Assembly: GCF_000069185.1 (NCBI RefSeq)
Contig: NC_010397.1
Location: 4,154,001 to 4,218,000, forward strand
Direction of reading: 5' to 3'
DNA from: Mycobacteroides abscessus ATCC 19977
GTDB taxonomy: Bacteria > Actinomycetota > Actinomycetes > Mycobacteriales > Mycobacteriaceae
DNA: 64,000 nt
Positions 57,753 to 64,000 of the stretch are shown one piece after another (position 1 is the first letter of the stretch; every line of letters begins with the position of its first letter). The position numbers were made by a program, and so were the translations under genes. Below the pieces are notes generated by a model that saw nothing but the letters and a program-made list of their open reading frames with translations, was not told the DNA's origin and did no database searches.

Positions 57753-59278
57753 ACCGGCTTCGGTCCCAACATCAGATCCGCCCATGTCTCCGCCTCAGTG
57801 CCACGGTCCAGTGCGGGCGCATACACACTCGGCTGATTGTTGGCGTCAAGAAAAACACCATTCTTCGGATCATAGGCACGCGCCGCCATCGGCCCGGATT
57901 GCGCTGATACCGGCATCACATCGCCACCGGCAGGCGGCACTTCCGGGGCGGGCGGAGACGGCGGCGGCAGCGTCGGGGTGCCCGGGTCCGGCTCAGCCCC
58001 CGGCGGGATATTCGGGAACTTGTTAGGCGGAAGGATGTTCCGCGGATCTTCCACCGGGGTGTCATACGGGGCGGGCGGACCGCGCCACGGGTTACTGCCG
58101 ATCGGCACGTATCCGCGTGGGTCACGGCACAGCTGAATGGTCGGCGCCCGTTTGCCGGGAAATTCCTGGCACGGGTAGTTGCGTGCACCCCGCACCGCGC
58201 TGGGGTCGTTCTGCGCGGTCTTGCAGTACATGTCGCGGGGCAGCTCCCGCAAGGTCTCGTCGGCCGGAGTACGCATCAGCGGCGGGGGCACGAAACCGGT
58301 CAGACATGGCGGCGGGTCCCCCAGGTTCAACCGGAAGTCCAGCTTGGCACCCTCGTCCATCGGTGCTCCACCGGCCACCGTCAGCAACGCGGAGAACAGC
58401 GCCGGCAGGATGACCAGCGATTGCTCGATCGACTTGTTGTAGATGACGCCGACGCGCCCCAGGTTGGCCAGGCTCGCCGCCAACACCGGGAAGGACGGGC
58501 GAATACCCGCGAACAGTTGCGAGGCCTGCTCAGAAGCTCCCGGTGCCACCTTGAGGAACTGTCGCAGCTGAGGGTCGGCCTTGGCGAAATGTTCAGTCAG
58601 CGCTGCCAAGCTGGACACCGATCCGCGGATGTTGTCGCCGCTGCGAATCTGGGCGTCCAACAGCGGCCCTACCTGATCGATCAGTTTGGTGGTGCTGTCG
58701 TAGTTGGTGTTGGCCTCTTGGATCAGCAGCCGTGACGAGTCGATCAGCCGGGAAAGCTCCTGACCGGATCCGTTGAACGCCTTGAATGCCTCTGCCAGCA
58801 CCTCGCGCAGCCGGGTGTCGGCAACGGTGTTCACCAGGCCGTCCGCCTGACGCAGCAGGGTGGAGACGTCGGTGGGAATGGAGGTGCGGTCTGCTCCGAT
58901 CACGTCGCCTGACCGCAGGGTCCCGGCCGCGCCCGTAGGCGGTGGGATCAGGTCCACATATTGCTCGCCGATGGCCGAGACGCTCTTGACCGCCGCCACC
59001 ACATTGCCTGGCACCTTCACGTTGTCGTTGAGACGCATGGTGGCGGTGACCCCCTCGGGGGTCAGCTCAACGTCGGTGACCCGTCCGATCTGCACACCGC
59101 GAAACGTGACGTTCGCATTCTGGTACAAACCACCCGAGGCGACGAATTGTGCCTTCACATCGTGTTTTCCGATACCGAGGGCCGTAGGCACCCTCAGGTA
59201 GAAGATCGCCATGAGGGCCACACTGATGACCGTGACTGCCGCGAAGATCGCCAGCTGTATCTTGATCAGCCTTTCCAT
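57749..59278 (-). CDS. mce4F: Mce4F
   Basis: This 509-residue MCE protein has an N-terminal helix, the MlaD-like MCE domain (VKAQFVASGGLYQNANVTFRG, VSAIGEQYVDLIPP), a helical region and a long C-terminal Pro-rich tail with a Cys-bearing part (YCKTAQNDPSAVRGARNYPCQEFPGKRAPT). That block is highly conserved in Mce4F. ATG at 59278 overlaps the mce4E stop (TGATG); the longer frame to 59371 lies in mce4E. Confidence 0.94.
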   Translation of the reverse strand: MERLIKIQLAIFAAVTVISVALMAIFYLRVPTALGIGKHDVKAQFVASGGLYQNANVTFRGVQIGRVTDVELTPEGVTATMRLNDNVKVPGNVVAAVKSVSAIGEQYVDLIPPPTGAAGTLRSGDVIGADRTSIPTDVSTLLRQADGLVNTVADTRLREVLAEAFKAFNGSGQELSRLIDSSRLLIQEANTNYDSTTKLIDQVGPLLDAQIRSGDNIRGSVSSLAALTEHFAKADPQLRQFLKVAPGASEQASQLFAGIRPSFPVLAASLANLGRVGVIYNKSIEQSLVILPALFSALLTVAGGAPMDEGAKLDFRLNLGDPPPCLTGFVPPPLMRTPADETLRELPRDMYCKTAQNDPSAVRGARNYPCQEFPGKRAPTIQLCRDPRGYVPIGSNPWRGPPAPYDTPVEDPRNILPPNKFPNIPPGAEPDPGTPTLPPPSPPAPEVPPAGGDVMPVSAQSGPMAARAYDPKNGVFLDANNQPSVYAPALDRGTEAETWADLMLGPKPV

Positions 59279-60444
59279 CAGCGACCACCTCCCTGCGGTG
59301 CGGCAGGTGCCGGCAGATCGAACGGGCTGGTCTCCTTGCCGTTCAGATTGGCCATCGATCCGATGAGCCATTCCGGCGGGTTCACCACGTCGTTGAAATG
59401 CTGCATATTCGGATCGAAGAACGATGTGGTGAAAAGCGTTTCACCCAAGCGGCGCGCGGTGAGGTCGAATGTCACGAAGACATTCAGGTAATCGCCACGA
59501 ACCGCGTTGCGCAGATACTTGGTGCTGAACGGGAAGGTCGGCAGCAGATCGAGGCTGTCGATCAGTACGTCCCGGTTCTCCGCCAGCGCGCGAACAACCG
59601 GGTACAGCCCCTTGAGATCGGCGACGATGTCGTCCTTGGTGGTTCGGAGCACCCGGTCGGTAATCTTCGCAAGGTTGCCCACGGAGCGGAAAGCCTCGAT
59701 GATGTTCGCGCGATTCTCGTTGAGCACCTTCAGCGCGGGCTCGATCGAATCGATTGCGCGACCGAGGCTTTCCTTGTGCTCGGCCAGCACTCGGGAGAAC
59801 TTGTCGATGCCTTCGATGGCAGAGATGATGTCGTCCCGCTGAGAGTTCAGCGACGAGATCAGCGTGGCAAGTTTGGGCAGTACCTGGGTCAGGTTGCCGG
59901 TGCGCCCCTTGAACAGGTTGTACGTCTCATCGGTGATGTCTTGTAGCGCACCCAGATTGCCCTTGTTGACCACCACCGACAGCGCAGACAACACCTCTTC
60001 GGTGCTGGGGTACTTGCCGGTCCGGCTCAGTGGAATAGTGGCTCCGCCGGTCAGCTTACCCACCGCGGGCTCACCCACCGGCGCGGCAAGCTCGATGTGC
60101 TGCGAGCCGAGCAGACTGGTCTGCGCGACCTTGGCGACGGCGTTCGCCGGCAGGTGCACCTCGGGCTCCAGCGATACCTTGACCCCGGCATACCAAGAAC
60201 CGTCGGGTTTCTGGAATGCGTCGATACCCGACACGCTGCCCACCGTCACGTCGTCCACCATGACCGGCGAGTTCTGCGGCAACGTGGTGACATCCGGCAG
60301 CTCGACGGTGACGGTGTAGGACCGCGATCCGTGTCCTGCCGTACCGGGCAGATTCAGCGAGTTCAAACCATTGAACTGGCATCCACTGACGACGACGGCG
60401 ACGCCGACACCCATCACGGCGGCACGTAGTACGTTTCGGCTCAT
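59278..60444 (-). CDS. mce4E: Mce4E, Mce-family lipoprotein
   Basis: This 388-residue MCE protein is made as a lipoprotein: signal segment AVMGVGVAVVVSGC with the lipobox VSGC (Cys at 22). The MCE domain (YTVTVELPDVTTLPQNSPVMVDDV, SLLGSQHIELAAP) and helical region follow. It corresponds to lprN/mce4E of M. tuberculosis. ATG at 60444 overlaps the mce4D stop (ATGA). Confidence 0.94.
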   Translation of the reverse strand: MSRNVLRAAVMGVGVAVVVSGCQFNGLNSLNLPGTAGHGSRSYTVTVELPDVTTLPQNSPVMVDDVTVGSVSGIDAFQKPDGSWYAGVKVSLEPEVHLPANAVAKVAQTSLLGSQHIELAAPVGEPAVGKLTGGATIPLSRTGKYPSTEEVLSALSVVVNKGNLGALQDITDETYNLFKGRTGNLTQVLPKLATLISSLNSQRDDIISAIEGIDKFSRVLAEHKESLGRAIDSIEPALKVLNENRANIIEAFRSVGNLAKITDRVLRTTKDDIVADLKGLYPVVRALAENRDVLIDSLDLLPTFPFSTKYLRNAVRGDYLNVFVTFDLTARRLGETLFTTSFFDPNMQHFNDVVNPPEWLIGSMANLNGKETSPFDLPAPAAPQGGGR

Positions 60445-61835
60445 CGCGGTGCTCCTGGAATCGCCGGTGGCGGCGCGTCATCCGCTGTCACCGGAAAGCC
60501 CGGCGGTACCGGCCCCGGCTCCGCGGGGCGCACCTCGGTGCCCGGCGGTGGCGGTGCGTTTACCTCGTCGGGCCCCAACATCAGTGCGCTCAGGTCTTGC
60601 GGTGACGGCTTCGGCGGTGGCGGGGCACCGTTCGGCCGAACCCACACCAGATCCTCTCGTGGCGCCTGAGACTTCGCCTCTGTCTCGGGAGTGTCGTAGA
60701 TGATCTGTCCCTTGTACGCCGAGATCTGGTTGATCGGGTGCAGCAGTATCGGCGCATAGTTGAAGGTCGCCCGGCGCAGTACGGGTCCCATTCGTTCGCG
60801 GCAGATCTCGGCCCGCTTCAGATACTCGGTCTTGGTGCCTGTTTCGAACACACCACCACAGATGAACTGCACCGGGTTCGCCAAGTTGGGGATGGACAGC
60901 ATGCCGTTCAAGGTGCCGGCCGCGGGGTTGTAGATGTTGTAGAAGTTGGCCAGACCGTTGGGGGCGACGTGCAGAATCTGCTCAAGGTCGTCGCTCTGGT
61001 CGGAGAAGATCTTCACGAAATCGCTCAGTTTGTTCACCTGATCGATGAGTGCGGAGTTGGTGTCTCCCAAGAACCCTCGCACGTCGGTGAGGGCCTGGTT
61101 GAGCGCGCCCAGGGTGGCTCCGAGATTCTCGGTGCTGGCGGCCAGCACCTTGGACACCGACGCCAGATGGGTGCTGAACTGCACGATCTGCTCGTTGGAG
61201 TTCGCCAACGCGTCCACCAGGGTCTGCAGGTTCTTGATCGTGCCGAACAGATCCGTCCGCGAGTCACCGAGTCTGCCTGCCGCCTGGGAGAGTTCACGCA
61301 CCGCATTGCGGAAGGAGTCACCATTGCCATCGAAGGTGGTGGCTGCCTGGTTGATGAAATCGCTTACCGGCCCCTTGGATTGCCCCTGCGGCCCCAGGCT
61401 GTCACTGAGTTTGGCCAGCTCGGTCTTGACCTCGTCCCATTCGATCGGGACGGCGGTCTTGTCCAGCCCCAGCGAGGCACCGTCTTGCAGTGCCTTGCCG
61501 TCGGTGTAGGCAGGAGTCAGCTGAACAAACCTTGCGGTCACCAGATTCGGCGCCATGATGATGGCCTGAGCGCCCTCGGGCACCTTGAATTTGTCGGGCA
61601 TCTCCATGGTGACCTTGACGTCACCCTCGCGCGGCTCGACCGCACTGATGCGCCCGGCCTTCACGCCCAGGATCCGGACGTCGTCGCCCGGATACAACCC
61701 GACCGCCGACGCGAAATGCCCGACGATCTTGTAGGTCCCGCGGCTGGGCCACACCCAGTACAGGAGGCCGCCCACGAGTGCCACGGAGAGCATCGCGAAG
61801 GCCCCACGCTTGAGCCAGGTTTTCGATGTTGTCAT
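60441..61835 (-). CDS. mce4D: Mce4D
   Basis: This 464-residue MCE protein has an N-terminal helix (GAFAMLSVALVGGLLYWVW), MCE domain with GHFASAVGLYPGDDVRILGVKAGRIS, a coiled helical region (RLGDSRTDLFGTIKNLQTLVDAL) and a Pro-rich C terminus. ATG at 61835 overlaps the mce4C stop (ATGA). Confidence 0.94.
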   Translation of the reverse strand: MTTSKTWLKRGAFAMLSVALVGGLLYWVWPSRGTYKIVGHFASAVGLYPGDDVRILGVKAGRISAVEPREGDVKVTMEMPDKFKVPEGAQAIIMAPNLVTARFVQLTPAYTDGKALQDGASLGLDKTAVPIEWDEVKTELAKLSDSLGPQGQSKGPVSDFINQAATTFDGNGDSFRNAVRELSQAAGRLGDSRTDLFGTIKNLQTLVDALANSNEQIVQFSTHLASVSKVLAASTENLGATLGALNQALTDVRGFLGDTNSALIDQVNKLSDFVKIFSDQSDDLEQILHVAPNGLANFYNIYNPAAGTLNGMLSIPNLANPVQFICGGVFETGTKTEYLKRAEICRERMGPVLRRATFNYAPILLHPINQISAYKGQIIYDTPETEAKSQAPREDLVWVRPNGAPPPPKPSPQDLSALMLGPDEVNAPPPPGTEVRPAEPGPVPPGFPVTADDAPPPAIPGAPR

Positions 61836-62890
61836 GGCGATTTCGGCCTCATGATCTGGCGTTCACCGATCAGACCGTTCAAGTAGTCCGAGAGGCTCGC
61901 GGGCAGCTTGCCGGGCTGAAAGTACGTGTCGAACGCGACGGCGGTCAGCGTGGCGGGTGGGAAGCCGTAGACGTTGACATGGAAGCCCGGCCCCGAGGAC
62001 ACGACCTCGCCGAGCGCTGTGCCGTACCCGGGCAGACGCTTGAGCGCTTCGCTGATGTGCGCCTTGCGGTCCAGCAGATCGTCGAGCACAACGCTCAGCT
62101 TCTCCATGGTGGGACGGAACTCTTGGCGGTTGTCGGCCACGAATCCGCTGATCTGCTGTGAGAGTCCCTGGATACGGTTGATCAGCTCGCTGATCGCCAG
62201 ACGCCGCTCATCGAGCGCGGCGAACAGTTGATTACCGTCAGTGACGAGCTTGTTCACCTGACCGGCGCGCTCGGACAGAATCCCGCTCACGGATTTCGCG
62301 TGTGTCAACAGCTGCTCGAGCGCGGCGTCACGGGCGTTCAACGTACGCGAGAGTGAGGCGACGCCGTCCAGGGCGCCGCGCAGCTGCGGGGTGGCATCCC
62401 GCATCGCCTCGGTGATGACCTGCAGCGACTGATCCAGTTGCGCCTTGTCGATCCCGCCGGCCGAGGCGCCCAAATCGCTCAGTGCGCTGTTCAGCGTGTA
62501 CGGCGTCGTGGTGCGACCCAACGGAATCTCCGTGATGCGACCGGCCCCCGCCGGCGTCACCGAGAGCGACTTTTCACCCAGCACCGTGGTGGTCCGGATC
62601 GCCGCCAACGACTGATCGCCCAGTCGGATCGAACGGTCCACCGTGAAGTCAACCCGAACCTTGTTGCCCGCCAAGGAAACATCCTTGACCTGCCCCACCT
62701 TGATACCCGATACAAAGACATTGCCGCCCGACTCCAGCCCCCCGGAGTCCGCGAAATACCCCGTGTACTGCTTACCCTGCGGCCAAAACGGCAGGCCCGT
62801 ATAACCGAACGCGACCAGCACCAGCATGCTCACCACAGCAATGCCGAAGATGCCGGTGCGTACCGGGTCCTTCTCCTGAATGTCACTCAT
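61832..62890 (-). CDS. mce4C: Mce4C
   Basis: This 352-residue MCE protein has an N-terminal helix (TGIFGIAVVSMLVLVAFGYTG), MCE domain (YTGYFADSGGLESGGNVFVSG, TTTVLGEKSLSVTPAG) and helical region; it has a short C terminus without the Pro-rich tail seen in D and F. ATG at 62890 overlaps mce4B by eight bases. It is one subunit of the Mce4 tunnel. Confidence 0.94.
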   Translation of the reverse strand: MSDIQEKDPVRTGIFGIAVVSMLVLVAFGYTGLPFWPQGKQYTGYFADSGGLESGGNVFVSGIKVGQVKDVSLAGNKVRVDFTVDRSIRLGDQSLAAIRTTTVLGEKSLSVTPAGAGRITEIPLGRTTTPYTLNSALSDLGASAGGIDKAQLDQSLQVITEAMRDATPQLRGALDGVASLSRTLNARDAALEQLLTHAKSVSGILSERAGQVNKLVTDGNQLFAALDERRLAISELINRIQGLSQQISGFVADNRQEFRPTMEKLSVVLDDLLDRKAHISEALKRLPGYGTALGEVVSSGPGFHVNVYGFPPATLTAVAFDTYFQPGKLPASLSDYLNGLIGERQIMRPKSP

Positions 62891-63917
62891 TTTTGAAGGC
62901 ACACCTGCCCTTCGACGGGTCTGGCGGTCCACCGAACGGGATCAGCCAGTCGGTGCCGACGGGCCCGTTGACCTTGATCCGGATGGAGCAGTAATAGATG
63001 TTGAAAAAAGATCCGTACGCACCAAGGGCGTTGAGCCGCAGATAGTTCTCGGCCAGGTTCTCTACGACGACGTTGACGTCGGCCTTGCGCTCATCAACCC
63101 GCGTGGCCAGTTGGCGGGCCTGCTCGATGGTGCCCTTGATGTACGGCCGGGTGTCCTTGAGCACCGACTCCAGCGATGAAGCCGTCGAAGCGAGCGGCGG
63201 CAGTGCACCGGCGACCACATCGCGCTGTTGCGCCAATCCCGAAATGAGCTGCTGCAGTTGATCCACGCTCGAGGAGAACTGTGTGCTCTTCGAATCGACA
63301 GTGGCCAGCACCTCGTTCAGGTGGTTGATCACATCGCCGATCAGCTGATCGCGCTCGGCCAATCCAGAAGTGAAAGAGGATGTGTCGCCAAGCAATTGAG
63401 AGAGCGTTCCGCCCTGTCCCTGGAGAATCTGGATGAACGCATTGCTGATCTCGTTGACCTTCGCGGCGTCGAACCCCTTGAGCACGGGCCGAAGTCCGCC
63501 AAGCAATGCGTCCAGATCGAGTGCGGGCTGGGTGTGCTCCTTGTCGAGCGTTCCGCCGTCGGGCAGTTTATGTAGTTCACCGGGGCCCGCCGTGATCTCC
63601 AGATACCGGTCGCCGACCAGGTTCTCGTACCTGATGATGGCACGGCTGGAGCTGTAGAGCTGGTACTTCGAATCAACATCGAAGGTCACTTCGACACTGT
63701 TGTCACGATTCAGGGATACGTTCTTCACCCGGCCCACCGGCACCCCGGCGATCCGCACCTTCTGCCCCGACCGTAAATCGGACGCCGTGCTGAACATCGC
63801 GTGATACCTCTTGCCCGAACCGAATCGGAACTCACCGAAGGTGATGATCAGTCCGGCGGCCACCAGCAGCATCACCACGGTGAAGACGATGACCTTGATT
63901 TGTGTGGCGCGCTTCAT
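62883..63917 (-). CDS. mce4B: Mce4B
   Basis: This 344-residue MCE protein has helix QIKVIVFTVVMLLVAAGLIIT, MCE domain (YHAMFSTASDLRSGQKVRIAGV, YENLVGDRYLEITAG) and a long helical region; the end PFGGPPDPSKGRCAFKNE is typical for B subunits. ATG at 63917 overlaps the mce4A stop (TGATG). Mce4A-F form a periplasmic tunnel fed by YrbE4A/B and Mce-ATPase to import cholesterol. Confidence 0.95.
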   Translation of the reverse strand: MKRATQIKVIVFTVVMLLVAAGLIITFGEFRFGSGKRYHAMFSTASDLRSGQKVRIAGVPVGRVKNVSLNRDNSVEVTFDVDSKYQLYSSSRAIIRYENLVGDRYLEITAGPGELHKLPDGGTLDKEHTQPALDLDALLGGLRPVLKGFDAAKVNEISNAFIQILQGQGGTLSQLLGDTSSFTSGLAERDQLIGDVINHLNEVLATVDSKSTQFSSSVDQLQQLISGLAQQRDVVAGALPPLASTASSLESVLKDTRPYIKGTIEQARQLATRVDERKADVNVVVENLAENYLRLNALGAYGSFFNIYYCSIRIKVNGPVGTDWLIPFGGPPDPSKGRCAFKNE

Positions 63918-64000
63918 CAGAACTCACTTCGCTTCGCGAAGGCACCGTTGTACAGGTACTGGAGGGTATCGGGGGCGTTGACCTGCAGCTCCTCCAACGG
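63917..64000 (-). CDS. mce4A: Mce4A, C-terminal 27 codons only
   Basis: An open minus-strand frame enters from the right edge and ends with a TGA overlapping the mce4B start. The visible residues end PDTLQYLYNGAFAKRSEF. The identification as Mce4A rests on position upstream of Mce4B, not on the short sequence itself. The remainder and the yrbE4 genes lie outside the window. Confidence 0.8.
   Translation of the reverse strand, partial: PLEELQVNAPDTLQYLYNGAFAKRSEF

Noticed and set aside
60738..61886. A 382-codon plus-strand frame opposite mce4D
   Set aside because: It is antisense to a conserved Mce gene and has no domain or start signal.
1..64000. CRISPR arrays, tRNA or rRNA genes, IS elements, phage genes
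   Set aside because: I looked for direct repeat arrays, cloverleaf-like segments, transposase motifs and terminal inverted repeats and saw none that held up; a tRNA scan and IS search would settle this.

Overview
The window is high-GC actinobacterial DNA from a rapidly growing, glycopeptidolipid (GPL)-producing mycobacterium, most probably the Mycobacterium abscessus/chelonae group. The basis is the gene content and order: mbtH-mps1, a GPL glycosylation/methylation/acetylation cluster, mmpS4-mmpL4a-mmpL4b, ramB, an eis paralogue in a catabolic-looking operon, lpdC, and an mce4 operon beside otsA. Species-level assignment is inference from remembered gene order. No tRNA, rRNA, CRISPR array, IS element or prophage gene was seen.

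Region 1 (1-28 kb) is the GPL locus. The 5' part of the NRPS gene mps1 (truncated by the window edge) is coupled to mbtH. Upstream lies about 1 kb of unusually AT-rich non-coding DNA. Then come fmt (lipid O-methyltransferase), three MurG-like glycosyltransferases (gtf2, gtf1, gtf3), three sugar O-methyltransferases, two acyltransferase-3 family O-acetyltransferases (atf1, atf2), a sugar-nucleotide 4-epimerase, rmlA, a small secreted haemophore-family protein, and the translationally coupled exporter genes mmpS4-mmpL4a-mmpL4b. The NRPS builds the lipopeptide core, RmlA and the epimerase supply dTDP-rhamnose and dTDP-6-deoxytalose, Gtf/Rmt/Atf decorate it, and MmpL4a/b with MmpS4 move it across the inner membrane.

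Region 2 (28-43 kb) resembles M. tuberculosis Rv0457c-Rv0465c (ramB, AhpD-like protein, lpdC, two membrane proteins, prolyl oligopeptidase), but a seven-gene block (30.5-37.9 kb) sits at the convergent junction between the AhpD-like gene and lpdC. The block holds a MerR regulator with a textbook dyad promoter, an aldo/keto reductase, an operon of APC permease, DszC/SfnB-like flavoprotein, Eis-family acetyltransferase and NtaA/DszA-like monooxygenase, and a beta-carbonic anhydrase.

Region 3 (42.7-55 kb) is a mixed set: a deazaflavin-dependent reductase, a small HTH-like protein, a membrane protein, a lipase, PPK2, an aldehyde dehydrogenase, a DUF664 protein, an MFS transporter, an ArsR-SRPBCC pair with a probable leaderless transcript, a PE-PPE-domain hydrolase with a proline-rich tail, a YHYH lipoprotein and a cupin.

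Region 4 (54.9-64 kb) holds a 54-residue conserved protein, otsA, and the mce4 operon read leftward: mce4A (only its last 27 codons), mce4B, C, D, E, F and two Mce-associated genes, every junction overlapping. Mce4 is the mycobacterial sterol importer.
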